From contig JALIGW010000002.1 in NCBI GenBank assembly GCA_023053685.1, forward strand, positions 42,228,720 through 42,292,719: a DNA stretch of 64,000 bases. The letters run 5' to 3'. The number at the start of each line of letters is the position of its first letter. The stretch's first letter is position 1. Positions 1 to 15,596 of the stretch are shown here, piece by piece. The notes below the pieces were generated by a model. That model ran no database searches, was not told the origin of the DNA, and was given only the letters and a program-made list of their open reading frames with translations. The position numbers and the translations under genes are program-made. The stretch is from Diadophis punctatus similis. Lineage: Eukaryota > Chordata > Lepidosauria > Squamata > Dipsadidae.

Positions 1-44
1 AGGGAAGTGGAGACAAACCATAGTAATCCTGTAGTTCTCTATGG

Positions 45-240
45 CAGCGGTCACCAACCAGTAATCCATGGACCACTGGTGGTCCATGAGAAAATTTTGG
101 TGGTCTGCAGAAAAATTATTTGCATTTTTATATTGCACTAAATACTATTTATCTTTTTAAAACATTCATATTAGTGGTCCATGGGATTTAAAATTATTAA
201 TTTAGTGGTCCCTGAGGTCCAAAAGGTTGGTGACCCCCTG
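45..240. mobile_element. hAT-type MITE with 8 bp target duplication
   Basis: Non-autonomous DNA transposon of 196 bp. The left end reads CAGCGGTCACCAACC and the right end is its inverted match, GGTTGGTGACCCCCTG. The direct repeat CTCTATGG lies at 37-44 and again at 241-248. An 8 bp duplication and CAG...CTG ends are the hAT superfamily signature. The interior is AT-rich, repeats 'ggtccatg' and has no coding capacity. Confidence 0.9.
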
Positions 241-248
241 CTCTATGG

Positions 249-3151
249 AGTAAGAATTTGTTTTAACCTATCAACAAACTGTGAGAGGGTCTCAAGCCAC
301 ACAATCAAGGAAGAAAAGAATACATTCCTGCCCATCTATGACTAATATCAGTCCAAAATGTGTACAACAAAGACAGCACAAACCAATTTAAAATACCTAA
401 CCAGAGATTGATTTACAAGAAAGTTGGCAAAGTACAATAATACATGACCTCCAGAAAATCTGTCTTCTCAAATAAACAATTAGGGCTGGCATCAAGCTGG
501 ACAAGGAAAACCCGATTTTGTTTTTTTGTAACACAACCAATCCAATCTCCAAAACTGATTTTAGCAGTTATTTTTTTAAAAAAATCATGAAACTGAAGAA
601 AGAAGCTTTGATGTGAAGAACATTTCCAGAGAAGAAAGAAAATACAGACATTAGCATTTTTGTACACTTTGCTAATGCCAGTTTTTCAGCTTGTATTTCT
701 GTGACTGTAACTATTTTTTTACTAGTCACATTAACTGTGACCTACGGTAGTTAACAAAGAGAAATTTCAGTGTAATTTATTACTTGAAAATTGAGTGGGC
801 TGCCTCACATTAGACTAATAAAAACAGAAGAAGCTGTTGTAAACAAAGGAATAAGCAAAAAGTGAAATTTATCACTGAAACCTCTATTACAAAGAATAAA
901 TCCTATGTGAACATTTGCAAGATGAACCTTAACTTGGGACATGTGATTTGTCATCTGAATTTAACTTTTTTGTAATGTGTAAGCAGGACAACTGTTTCTT
1001 TGCTCATCCTGTCTTTGGTCCCTCTTTCTCTTCTTCTTAGTAAAAGGAAGCTTAGTAAAAGGAAGCTGTCAAAATTTGCAAGATGGCATGTGCAATATAG
1101 AAACCAAAGCTTAATGCTTTTTGAAATATATTTTCAAAAAGGTAGGATTTCAGTCACAATGTTGTATTTGTCAACCTGAAAATTTTTACACTTTTCATGG
1201 GAGTCTCTGCTTCTCAATCCCACTACCCCTAACTCATCACCATCCATCGCCTCATTTCTTGCTTTTTCTTCGGAAAGGAAGGAAGGAGGCAATTGTTATT
1301 GTCTTTAGTTTGGGGTCTCCTTTGTGTTCTTTGACTGAGCGGTTTATGTATGTGAATGAGAACAAATCGCATATGCAGATGGTAAACTATTAATTTCCTA
1401 AATGGAATTTAGGAATTTAATGGAATTAAATATGATGGATGAAATATAAATTTAATGCAATTGAAATAGTTTAATCTGAAACCAAATTAATATAAAAATG
1501 ACATTGTTTGTTTTTCATTTGCTCTTGCTATTTTTTGGAATATGTCTGAGATTGTTTGTTTGACTGACTGTTTTCATTTAATCCTGTAAATACAGGTTTG
1601 ACTTGTATAGTGTCCACTGTACAGGAAGGTGGTGTTTATGCGTACCACAACTAGACTGTAAAAGTCCTGACAGCCATTTAATGGCAGCAAAGATACAACT
1701 AACATTATGCTGCAATTCAGTTCATTTGGATTTTTGCTACCCTGATCTGATATGCCTGACTGTACTTATAATATTTATTATACTACAGTATTATAAATAT
1801 GTATATGAAGATTACCTTTCTGGTAATAGAGACAACAAACTGGAGACAATAAAAAAGAATTGCTTTAAAAAGACCTATCTAGAAGCTTAAAGTTTTTCTT
1901 GATCTTATGATTTGATTTATTATCAAAGAGCAATTTCAGTAATAATAAGTGTCTTAATTCGAGTCACCAAGAAACCCCTTGGGAGCATCTCCTAATTGGC
2001 TTTATACAGAATTAAGTGGTATGGGGCACTTAAATGGAAAGGGTGGCCATACCAATTAAATAAATATAACAAGTAAGAGAGAAGTCTCAGACCTCCTCAG
2101 GTTCTGTGTTGTTTTTGTTCATCTGATACTCAGTCTTTTGCATTGTTGTTGTTAAGCTTTTCTACTTATTTGTTCTTCAATTTGATGTTTGTGTATCCTT
2201 GTACTCAAACAAACTTTGAGCTACTCGTAACAAGATATGTTTGTAAAGCCTCTAAGATCCAAGCAAGAATTCTTTCTATACTTCTATAATAAAATCATGC
2301 TGTATCACACCTAGCGTTAGAGCCTCCGGCACATGTCTCAGTATTTATATTTTAACATGCCATCAGTTTAGCACTGTCAAAGGTTAGCACAAGAATTACC
2401 ATTGCTGAGTAGAGATTTACTTGTTTCTTATATGGTAGATTTAAATTGGATTTAAACATCAGCCATTCATATATAAGGCACTCCATATTCTCTCCCCCAC
2501 AACATGTGCTCTAAATTTAATTAAAATAACTGAAATGAAACTAGAGATAATTTGTTTTTCAAATAGTCTGCCACATGCTCCATTTACATAAAACCCATTA
2601 GTTTGCATTAAATACAAATTAGCTGCTGATATGAATTAAATATCATATAAATAGTTCAGAATAGCCTCAATTCCACACATTTTAATTAATATAACAGTTA
2701 ACTAGATTTATTTGTAAGGTAATCAAAACTCTTTTTCATTCATTCTTCAGCGCAGGCCTCAAAACAGTAGGGGACAGCCCTCCATTATTGGCTGTTAGAG
2801 AACCTACATTAGAAGAATACCAAACTCTTGATATATTCTCTCATTATGTAAGAAACATAGAATCCAGACACTAGAAGAGTGATCTCAAGAAGTGTTATCA
2901 TTCAAAGTTTGTTTGTTATACTTATATGGCTGCCTATCTCACAAAGAATGACTCTGTGTAGCAGACAATTAAAAAAACTAAAAACTATACTACTGTTTAT
3001 AACTTATTATTATAGTAACATAAAAAGCTATATATTAAGGAAAACCATTACTATTATAATTAAAAGGCAAGGAGAACAACAGATAAAACAACAATAGAGT
3101 CCCCTCAACAACGATGGAGTCCACTCAACAATTCAAGTAACTCAAGTAATT
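249..3151. other. Unassigned AT-rich intergenic DNA
   Basis: I recognise no gene or named repeat here. Open frames are short, lack domain features and have no start context worth noting. Small local structures are a duplicated 'cttagtaaaaggaag' near 1045-1070 and a loose tandem of 'gagtccnctcaaca' units at 3098-3132, just before the next transposon. Confidence 0.6.
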
Positions 3152-3159
3152 GTGTTACT

Positions 3160-3379
3160 CAGTGATGGGTTCCTACCGGTACGGTCCACTCTGTTGTCCC
3201 GGTAGCAGCCCGCCGATTGTGCAATTTGCATGTAACGGCTCCGGTGCCGTCTTCGCTGGTCCGTTGCATGGTGCCATCTTTTTTTCTGAATTTTTGGCCT
3301 TTTTTTGCTTCCTGCGCATGCGAAATGTGATGATGCGTGCGCAGCACACCGGTAGGCAGGTAAGAGGAACCCGCCCCTG
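3160..3379. mobile_element. hAT-type MITE, GGGTTCC terminal family
   Basis: A 220 bp element. Its ends are CAGTGATGGGTTCC and the inverted GGAACCCGCCCCTG. The duplication GTGTTACT lies at 3152-3159 and 3380-3387. The interior is much more GC- and CpG-rich than its surroundings and carries subterminal 'taccggt' and 'accggta' boxes. The segment near the right end is also found, inverted, in the element at 54328-54698, so the two are true relatives. The open frames across it on both strands arise from the inverted structure and are not genes. Confidence 0.92.
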
Positions 3380-3387
3380 GTGTTACT

Positions 3388-5684
<2,297 letters not shown>

Positions 5685-6262
5685 TCACAGCGGCCAGTTG
5701 CTTTGCTGGATTTGGCATTAATTACTTGTCAAGCCCCACCCAGGGGCCTAGGACGTTGTAATATATTTTTGAATTATATGTACGGAACTGAGCAGTGCGG
5801 CTTTCTGCATTTGACTGAAGGTGATTTTGTTGATTTTGAGCTGTTTTAAATGTAATTCCAGTGCTTTTGGGATAGCACCCAGTGTTCCAATCACCACTGG
5901 AATTACCACTGCTGGTTTGTGCCATAATAGTTGAATTTCGATTTTTAAGTCCTGGTATTTTGTGATTTTTCCGTGTTCCTTTTCAATACCAGGTGACCTT
6001 GCTATCACCTGGTATTGCGATGTCGATAGTAGTCACCTTGTTTTTCTTGACCAGCGTGATGTCTGGTGTATTATGTGCCAGTACCTTGTCCGTTTGTATA
6101 CGAAAATCCCACAAGATCTTGAGCATCTGATTTCCAGTGACTTTTTCAGGCTTAGGTTCCCACCAGTTTGTAGCAGTACGGATGCTATAGTTTTTGCATA
6201 AATTCAAATGGATCATTTGTGCAACAGAGTTGTGCCGTAATTTGTAATCAGTCTGCGCAATG
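5685..6262 (-). mobile_element. R4/Dong-like LINE fragment, copy 2
   Basis: A second, shorter copy of the same family in the same orientation as copy 1. It starts upstream of the endonuclease domain and ends with the same 3' UTR ('cctgggtggggcttgac') and a TAA tail. It is clearly similar to copy 1 but differs at scattered sites, so the two are not one recent duplication. The frame is broken near 5985-6005, where a short insertion makes 'ataccaggtgatagcaa' and 'aggtcacctggtat' an inverted pair. It is a non-functional fragment. Confidence 0.85.
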
Positions 6263-8339
6263 ATGATGATGTAATAGTGACTAATAGCCACTTTAGAATT
6301 ATATACTGAGCTTTCTCCACAGTAAAGGTGTTTGAAACTACCAAAAAATTTAATTCTGTCTGTCCTCATTTTTAATATTGTCATTGTTACCGGTCCTAAC
6401 TTCCTTTCATAGAAACTTTATTTTCTTTCCTGACAAAATATCTCAAAACATTTTTGAAAAAAATATCTAAAATGGGGTTAGACAACACATCTATGCACAT
6501 ATACCTGCAAAGCAAATGTGGTGTAAATAATTTACTAATAATTTTACTGATCAATTGCACATTTTATCATTGGTGCTGATTCTACTTTAAAATTATTTTG
6601 GATCCAGCTAAAAGTGATTGAAAATTAGCTCTCTTGAAACAAGCTATAAGCATGGTTGACTCCACATTCCTACCCATCCCTTCTACCAAGCTGTCTGCTC
6701 TTTAATTTTGCCCATTTCCCCTTTCAATCCTTCCTTTCCTATTTTTTGTTGTTTAAGGCATTGCCACTGTGAAATCCAATTGGAAAGTAATCCATCACCA
6801 CTTTTTCTTGATTCCAATAGTATATCGAAGTAAGTTCATTAATCACTGCTGAAGCAAACATTTGATGCCATTTTTTATATGAATGGGCAAGCATTTCCTA
6901 GTACTTTGGGAATAAAGATTTTTACTTGTCCCTATATGTGCTTTACTTCTTAACATAAACATCTAACATATGGGAAGGTTTTCCAGCCAACTTCCGGGGT
7001 GAGTTTTTCTCAAGAACGTTCTATAGATTTTGACAGAGTGCAGAATATACCTGTCATCTACCATTGGCAAGACAGAGTGGGTGTCACCAGCTCTTCAAAT
7101 TTTATATAAGTCTGTTTCCAGAGAAAGAATGCTGTCATTATAAATGAGAAGTTGGACTCTTGGTAGATTGCTCACACAGCTTAAAGTTGGGAGAAGATAG
7201 ATAAAAATAATGTTATATATAGCATTCACTGGACCTTCATTAAAAGCCTGATAGACTGATAGTTTCACTAAGTGGGTCATTTGTGTCCTGTGTATTTATA
7301 ATTAATGTGAGTTCTCCATTTTAAAAAAGCTCTGAATTATTTAATTTTCTATATTTTAACATCATATTTTTATTTATTGGTCCTTGACATTTCAAAGCCT
7401 TTTGCAATTAGATTGCTCTTCACTGAATATTAAATCTGCGCTTGGTAGTTTATTGAATATTTTCAGTTGGGTATGGACTTCTCAGAAACTTTTGGCTCAG
7501 ATGCATTTATTATGTGTCTGAGGAATCTGTATAGCACTAGTGGAACAGGCACACAAATTCAATTAATGATAGCAGTACTGGAGATTTCACCCAGAAATAA
7601 CATCAGAATCCATAACTCTCTTTTCCATCTGAGTTTTTAAAATATATTGCATAATGTGTTACATAAATAGATACCCATCTTGATATTCCCTTTAAGATTA
7701 AGTAATATTAAGTAGATGCAGAAAGCTAATAAGAAATTGAGAATTTAAAATATGAAATAACAAAATGAAATGCTAAATTCAATTACACATTTGCAGTTCT
7801 TCCGTTATCAGCTTTTACTGGAATATAATATTCACCATAATTATTCCTACAGTCATACTCAGTCATTACAATTTGGATGACACAACGTTATAATTTCTGT
7901 CATACATTTTAGTTTTTCATTCATAATCCCACCTATACCCTTATTTCCATGCACATACTCATTAACTCCATTCAACAAGATCAGGTCAACCGTTGAGATA
8001 TTACATCCTTTCCATTTTCCTACCTGTTCTCAGCTTTACAAATATGCAAAAATGTACTATTTCTATTGTATAATTTGTTAGTGAATGCTCATAACCATTT
8101 ACTCTTTTTAATTTTAACAATGAATATAAACCTGAACATTTCTATCCCCTGGTATTACATTTAAAGTAATGTTTATGGGCCCTCCATGATTCCACCTTTT
8201 TTTGGTTGAGTCCTGGAGGAGATGAAATGACTAGGAAAAATGATGAGGAACAATTTTGTCATTCCATTTTTTGTTGCATACCCATTCAATGGTTAGACAT
8301 TCCCATTTTATCAGCTATTATGCAATATCAAAGTCCTCC
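6263..8339. other. Unassigned AT-rich intergenic DNA
   Basis: I see no gene, RNA gene or recognisable repeat over about 2.1 kb. The base composition is uniform. Open frames are under 65 codons and featureless. Confidence 0.6.
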
Positions 8340-8347
8340 ATGTGGTA

Positions 8348-8679
8348 CAGAGGTGGGTTCCTGCCTCTGATTGCCGGTGCGGTTAATCGCTGAGTTCGGC
8401 ACAGAGCTGAAGACGCTGCTCCCGTTCACGGACGGGGAGATTTCCCCGGGCGCTTTCCCCGCCCGCATGGATGCCGCCAATTGCGTTCTTTTTCCCTCTG
8501 CGCATGCGGAACGCTTTGGGCATGCGCAGAGGGCAAAAGAACGCAATTGGCGGCATCCATGTGGGCAGGGAAAGCGCCCGGGGAAAGCTCCCGCTCCACG
8601 AACAGGAGCAGCGTCTTCAGCTCTGCGCCGAACTCAGCGATTAACCGCACTGGCAATCAGAGGCAGGAACCCACCTCTG
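8348..8679. mobile_element. Palindromic hAT-type MITE (fold-back)
   Basis: A 332 bp element with target duplication ATGTGGTA at 8340-8347 and 8680-8687. The ends are CAGAGGTGGGTTCC and its inverse. Almost the whole element is an inverted repeat: arms of about 160 bp pair around a short loop near 8515-8527 ('ggaacgctttgg'), flanked by 'ccctctgcgcatgc' and its complement. It is strongly GC- and CpG-rich against an AT-rich background. Because it is palindromic, near-identical open frames appear on both strands; they are structural, not coding. A transcript through it would fold into a long near-perfect hairpin. Confidence 0.93.
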
Positions 8680-8687
8680 ATGTGGTA

Positions 8688-9603
<916 letters not shown>

Positions 9604-9834
9604 CCCATGCATATCATTTCACTTTTTGTTTTGGTTTTTGTGTCACTATCAAATGGTAAGAAATCGGAGCGTTTATCATTCTCCATTAGTTTCTCCAATA
9701 ATATAAAAACTATTCTAGTTCACAATTTCTAAAATTTCGAAAATAATTAAATTAGTTAGATTTTTTTTAATATTAAATGAATATAAATAAGAGTTAATCA
9801 TCAAGTTTGAATAGGGTAGCATTAAGATGTCTGG

Positions 9835-9915
9835 ACTTCAACTCTCAAAATTCCCCAGTCAGCTCTTGGAGTTGAAGTCCAGACATCTTAAAGTTGGCAC
9901 GATTGAGAAACACTG
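9835..9915. mobile_element. Small hairpin MITE remnant
   Basis: An inverted pair, 'aagatgtctggacttcaact' and its complement 'agttgaagtccagacatctt', with a 26 bp loop. The right end, TTGAGAAACACTG, is a typical hAT-type terminus (inverted CAGTGTTTCTCAA). The left end is degraded and no target duplication was found. It resembles the hairpin at 39698-39832. Confidence 0.6.
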
Positions 9916-10018
9916 AACTAGGTAATACCATAATTTTTGGAAGCTAAACATTTTAATATGAAATCATTCTGAGTTCTCATCAGATTTGTCTTCCTGACTT
10001 TTCTTGGTGAATCATGGG

Positions 10019-10169
10019 TGTAATCATTGAGGAGACGCTGAGGCAGGAACCAACATGCTTTATTAACCGGTAACTAACATAACTTGTATAAATGTGTCTG
10101 ACAAGAACTCAGCTGTCACTAGCTGACAGCTCCCTTTTATACTGTGGCTTCTGACAGACTAGCCAATCA
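10019..10169 (-). mobile_element. Probable 3' LTR of a Ty3/Gypsy-like element
   Basis: On the minus strand the segment starts TGATTGGC, ends TGATTACA (TG...CA) and has a TATA-like 'agtataaaag' and a downstream 'aataaa'. The preceding pol-like reading frame stops at the TGA that begins it. Roughly 150 bp is short for an LTR, so it may be internally deleted. A 28 bp direct repeat lies just outside at 9982-10009 and again at 10455-10482. Confidence 0.6.
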
Positions 10170-10454
10170 TGGCTCATATTCTTCCTGCTCCTGGAGCGGC
10201 CCCCTAGCGTCCTTCCGGAACACTACACTCCTTTCCGCCGAGTTGGAGCATGCGTATTCTGCTAACTCCGCTGGTCTTCTCCGGATCCTTCCGGACCTTC
10301 TCAGCTTCCCCTGGTGGTTTTCCGCCGGACTATCCTCAACCACTGCTGGAGTTGGTTGGCTGGTGGCACTAGTCTCCAAAGGCGGAGCTTTCCCAGGACT
10401 CTCCTTCTCTGGGGCAGGTAAGTTTATGGCAATTACTTTGTTAGCAATTTGTTT
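10169..10454 (-). pseudogene. Decayed retrotransposon polyprotein C-terminus
   Basis: A 70-codon frame (10379-10167, minus) is rich in Arg and contains RRSGRIRRRPAELAEY, a pattern typical of the basic C-terminal tail of Ty3/Gypsy pol polyproteins (the end of integrase). Its stop overlaps the start of the putative LTR, which is the order expected for an intact 3' end. There is no integrase core, RT or 5' LTR in the window, so only the terminal fragment survives. The assignment rests on tail composition and context, not on a catalytic motif. Confidence 0.55.
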
Positions 10455-10623
10455 AGATTTGTCTTCCTGGCTTTTCTTGGTGTCCCTTCCTAGAACTGAA
10501 ATGTTTGCCTAGTGCCATTCTGATGACAGATATCCCCAATCCAGTTGAGATCATTGCTTGTGATTTCAGTAAAATACCAATAAAATGCATTGTTATGTGA
10601 TCTTATTTTAATTTCAATCAGTC

Positions 10624-10678
10624 GGAAAAGAGCTGGAAGGGACCTTGGAGATCTTCTTATCCAACCCTCAAGCTGGAC
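10624..10678 (-). mobile_element. CR1 LINE 3' end fragment
   Basis: 'agctggaagggaccttggag' followed by 'tccaaccctcaagc' is the reverse complement of the CR1 3' region. The fragment is broken off where the composite repeat begins. Confidence 0.7.
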
Positions 10679-10798
10679 TAATCCCTGCAGTTTTCTTAGC
10701 AAGTTTTTGCAGTGGTTTGCCAATGCCTCCTTCTTAGTCTGAAACAGAGAGACTGTCCTAGCTTGGTTTTGTGTCTAAAGTGGGACTAGAATCAGAAT
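10679..10798. repeat. Interspersed repeat, copy 1 of a composite unit
   Basis: Starts 'gactaatccctgcag' and runs through 'ctccttcttagtctgaaac'. It matches 18128-18250 base for base over most of its length, and I recognise it as a common squamate repeat of unknown class. It runs directly into CR1 sequence at the same junction as the 18 kb copy. Confidence 0.65.
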
Positions 10799-11075
10799 CA
10801 GGATAGAGCTGGAAGGGACCTTGGGGGTCTTCTAGTCCAAGCCCCTGCTCAAGCAGGAGATCCTATACCATTTCAGACAAATGACTGTCCAGTCTCTTCT
10901 TAAAAACCTCCAGTGATGAAGCACCCACAACTTCTGAAGGCAAGCTGTTCCACTGGTTAATTGTCCTCACTGTTAGGAAGTTTCTCCTTAATTCCACGTT
11001 GCTTCTCTCCTTGATTAGTTTCCCATCCATTGTTTCATGTCTTGCCTTCCGGTTGCAGAATACTATCTTGGGAAT
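10799..11075 (-). mobile_element. CR1 LINE fragment
   Basis: The 3' part of a CR1 element on the minus strand: 'gctggaagggaccttggggg', then 'aacttctgaaggcaagctgt', then 'ccttgattagtttcccatcc'. This is the translated C-terminus of ORF2 plus the 3' UTR. It is truncated and carries no intact frame. Confidence 0.8.
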
Positions 11076-13329
11076 ATTCTAATCAATTCTATAATACAAT
11101 TATATACTTCCATTTTGTCCCTGCTGGTCAAGATTGTTTGGGGATTGTTGGGGATAAGGCCTTTACTATTTCTATCATTTAAGTTTTAGCAATTAAGATA
11201 CAAGAGAGCAAATACACTTAAAGATGGCCAGTAAAATCAAGCTTAGTTGTAACAACAGAGAAGTGGGATAAAAAGCTGGTTTCAGATTCAAAGAAAAGTC
11301 ATTTGACCTTTTTTTTTAAAAAAAAAACCCATTCTTGTGGGATCAGGATAGCAACTTGGAGATTCCTTGAATGACTGTTTGTTACTAGATCCTGAATAGG
11401 ACAAATTTGAAATTTTTCATTCTTTTAATTATTTCCAGTTGCTTGTGCTAATTTTAAATCGAGCTACCTTTGAAAGAAACCATAAGCTTTTATTGATACT
11501 GCTACCAGGATTTTCACATATATATTTAAATTATATGTAGCTGACATTGGACTGCCTAATTAGATATGGCAGGTAGTGTTTGTAGAGGGAGCAGGAAACT
11601 GGCAACTTAGGTAATGGAGATCTTTCAAGGGACAGAACTGTAAAAGATATTTCTCGTGAGACAAGCAAAAGATTAAATAAACCCTTTGGGAGTCATGGAA
11701 GAAGTCATGCAGAAGAACCATAGTTAATAGTTAGAAAATCAAAGGGACTCAAATATCAGACATGAGACGCAACCATCCTTGAAAAAGAAATAGATGTAGA
11801 GATCTGATTATAGAGAACTTCAAACCTGAGTGAAGTTGCAATTGGGACTTGGAATTTTTTTTATTTCCTGAAGGAATAATTCTGGAAGTTGAAATTGAAA
11901 ATATCATGCATAATATAAACACCTCTTGGTTATCTGACTTGTGAAATTTGTCACAGTGTTTTACTTATAAATCAATATGCCTCACAATCTGCAGTTAACA
12001 CAAGGTACATTTGTGGGAAATCTTGTCATTGCTATATACCTTGCATTGTTCCATTGAAGATGATAGTATCATATTGTTTAACCCTAAATAAATTGGAAGC
12101 AGATGTCTACCTTGCCAAGTAGACCTGACAAAAAGCACACCCAAATGAATTAAAGCTACTGTATTGTAAGGTTACATGAACAGAATCTTGCAACTCTGAA
12201 AGTATATTTCTCCCCCATCACCTGTACAGCCCAAGAAATTAGGAGGGTCCTTTCTGACACATTTGCTATGCCCACATTTCTTCTGTGGTCTAAGCTGCCT
12301 GCTATCCAACTGTTCTCCTGGCTATGACCCTTCCCTTCCCAAAGTTATATTCTATACATACTGTACCAAAACAGTTAATTCTTTAAGTACATTTCCTTTG
12401 TGAATCATCTTGCCTTCTTTTATAGATTATAAACTAAGGCCATACGTCTGTTCCATCTTATCAAAAGTGAAGTACCCAACAAATCCAGAAAACATTTCCA
12501 AGTTCAGAATTCGACTGTAGACTGCTATGTTTAAAGAAATTCAATCAGCTTTTTTTCAGGAACCATTGCATTGCCTCAGGTGCCTTAAGTTTTAGGCTTT
12601 TAAAATCATGCTGGTGGAGAGAGTTATTCTATTTCTTTCATTATACTGTTGTGATATAGTATTTTAATTATAAAAAATTGTTCTGAAACTAATCTTAACA
12701 AAAGACAGTATAGAAATATTTTAAATATGTCAATTCCTTAAGAATCAGCATGGTAAATGATGAATTAAATAGATATGTTGGCAATGAGAACAATTGTATG
12801 AATAGACTCAAAGTTATACATGTGTGGGATTGGGAAATGGGAACTCTATGTACAGGCCTAAGAATTGCACACTATCAATTTAGGATAACTTCACATACAT
12901 TTCAATCAAATGCTGCTAGTAAGTGTTTGTTAGTAATTGTTTACAGTGCATTCAACAATACTATCGGTACTCTCAGCCTTGTTTGAACTATAGGAAGCTG
13001 AATCCCTTCTCTATATCTTATTATCCCTGACATTCAATTTCTTCAGCAAGAAAAGGATTCCAAGGATTATAACTGGTCTTTGCAAACAGGACTGACAAAG
13101 CCAGCATAAGTTGGAAAGCTAGCTTTAAAATATAACATGCAGACACGTCTTGGCATAACTGAATTACATTTCATTCTCAGAGAATATATTTTAAAAATGT
13201 ACTACTGAGTTTAATTGCATCGCCAGTAAAAAGTGCATTGTCTTAAATTGTACTGAATTTTTTCAGTACAGTTTTTTTTAAAGATGTACATGGGCACATA
13301 CATGTTCCCATCTGTTTACACACACACAT
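11076..13329. other. Unassigned AT-rich intergenic DNA
   Basis: About 2.25 kb with no recognisable gene or repeat. The longest frame, at 12750-12986 (78 codons), has no detectable domain, signal or coding bias. There is a T9/A10 run near 11310-11328. Confidence 0.6.
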
Positions 13330-13335
13330 ATATTG

Positions 13336-13355
13336 GTGTTTGTGTGTGTGTGTAT

Positions 13356-13391
<36 letters not shown>
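13336..13391. repeat. (TG)n and (AC)n microsatellite
   Basis: A short TG run (13336-13353) followed within 10 bp by an AC run (13359-13391). The two can pair as a small hairpin. Confidence 0.9.
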
Positions 13392-13393
<2 letters not shown>

Positions 13394-13394
<1 letters not shown>

Positions 13395-13625
13395 GAGGCA
13401 TGGGGACACAGTGGTTAGAATGCAGTATTGCAGGCTAACTCTGCTCACACTGCCAGGAGTTTAATGCCTTCAATCCTGACTGGCTCAAGGTTGACTCAGC
13501 CTTCCATCCTTCCGAGGTCAGTAAAAGGAAGGCCCAGATTGTTGGGGGCAATATGCTCACTTTGTAAACCACCAGGGCTATAAAGCACTATGAAGCAGTT
13601 ATTAAGTCTGAGTGCTATTGCTACA
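13394..13625 (+). mobile_element. tRNA-derived squamate SINE
   Basis: The head is tRNA-like ('cagtggttagaatgcagtat'), the body has 'gactcagccttccatccttc' and 'attgttgggggcaatatgct', and the tail is 'agtgctattgctac'. It is the same family as the copies at 23026, 47271, 48514 and 59038. It lies directly after the AC repeat and is transcribed, if at all, from an internal Pol III promoter. Confidence 0.85.
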
Positions 13626-14620
13626 TAATATTATACTGATGAAACTGAAGTTAGTTGTAGCAGTAATAATAACATTTCACAGTATGCTTTGGGGAAAGGG
13701 TACTAAAAATAGGTGATTCTAACCATGATCTTTTGAAGTGATCTCAGATTTGATTAACTGGTCTTTTTGACTGTTCACAGATTTGAATTATATACATATT
13801 AAATCCACCTCCTTTTTGTGGAAAGGAAAAGTTGGACACGCAGACCAGAGATATTAGTGCTGTTATATCTTGGCAATGCTGACAGCAAGTGAAGTGGCAC
13901 TAATGCAGAAATCTTAACAACTGCTACAGGTTTAGTACATGAAGGGAAGTCAAGGTTGCAGCTGTTCTCAATAATTCACATAATTTAGCTACTTCTTGTC
14001 TAGCTACCATAGGAATAAATCTGAGATTGGCGACATGGTGCTTGTTAAGATATTAGTAACCATGCTTCTTATGCTGAAAGTCCAGAGCACAGCTTTTAGA
14101 CCCTCAAATCCATTTTTCATTCAGGAAACAGATGGTAATCTGGTACTCAGTGGAACTACATATATTCTATGAACAGACGATGCTGGATTTATCTAATGCA
14201 GAAAAAGACCATAATATAAAAGCTGGAAATCACAATCGCAGCTTAGTGCTCTTTATACGTTGGAATATGGTTCCCATAATCCGGGTAATGGTAGCTAGGA
14301 TTTCAGAAGATGGTGTAAAATGTATCTAGTAGTAATGCCACATTCAGGGAGGTTTGGGTAAAGCGATAATCAATCCAGTATGAATACCTTCCAAATTTAA
14401 TGGAATGCCATAGTTCTATATTTTTAACTTAGCTTGTATGTATATGTTACGAGTTAAATAGATTCAGAAAATAGTTTAATCTATAAAGGGAAATATAAGA
14501 GACAGAAAAAAATATTATTTGTCATTTTAGTTTTTATTGAGGATCCCTGTAGATCTAACGTAATTCAGTGTTTTATCTCCTCCAGTGGCACAAATTTAGT
14601 GGGTAAAGGATTGAAGACTG
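13626..14620. other. Unassigned DNA
   Basis: About 1 kb with nothing recognised. Confidence 0.55.
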
Positions 14621-14669
14621 CATGCAACCAGTGGTGAAATCTAAAAATTTTCCCTACCGGTTCTGTGGG

Positions 14670-14820
14670 CGTGGCTTATTTTGTGGGTGTGGCTTGGAGG
14701 TCAGATGGACGTGGCTTCAGGTAGGTGTGGCTTGGTGGTCAGGTGACTCATTGGGTGTGCTTGGTGGTCATGTGACTGGGTGGGCATGCTTGGTGGTCAG
14801 GTGACTGGGTGGGCGTGGCC
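14670..14820. repeat. GGGTGTGGC-type minisatellite
   Basis: Imperfect repeats of 'tggtggtcaggtgactgggt' and 'ggtgtggctt', period roughly 28-30 bp. The same wording occurs inside the hAT element at 36490-36798, so the array is part of the transposon subfamily. Confidence 0.8.
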
Positions 14821-14834
14821 AACTTGTAAAATGT

Positions 14835-14898
14835 GGTGAAACTCACTTAACAACGCTCTTGCTTAACAGCCAAATTTTTGGGCTTAATTGTGGTCATA
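14835..14898 (-). repeat. Fragment of an old interspersed repeat
   Basis: 'aactcacttaacaacgctct' to 'gggcttaattgtggtcataa' matches the reverse complement of the repeat family also seen at 43541-44258 and 47221-47937. It is cut short by the CTTT tract. Confidence 0.6.

Positions 14899-15596
<698 letters not shown>

Noticed and set aside
10144..10512. Plus-strand frame of 122 codons
   Set aside because: Antisense to the Gypsy-like pol tail and LTR; composition follows from the opposite strand.
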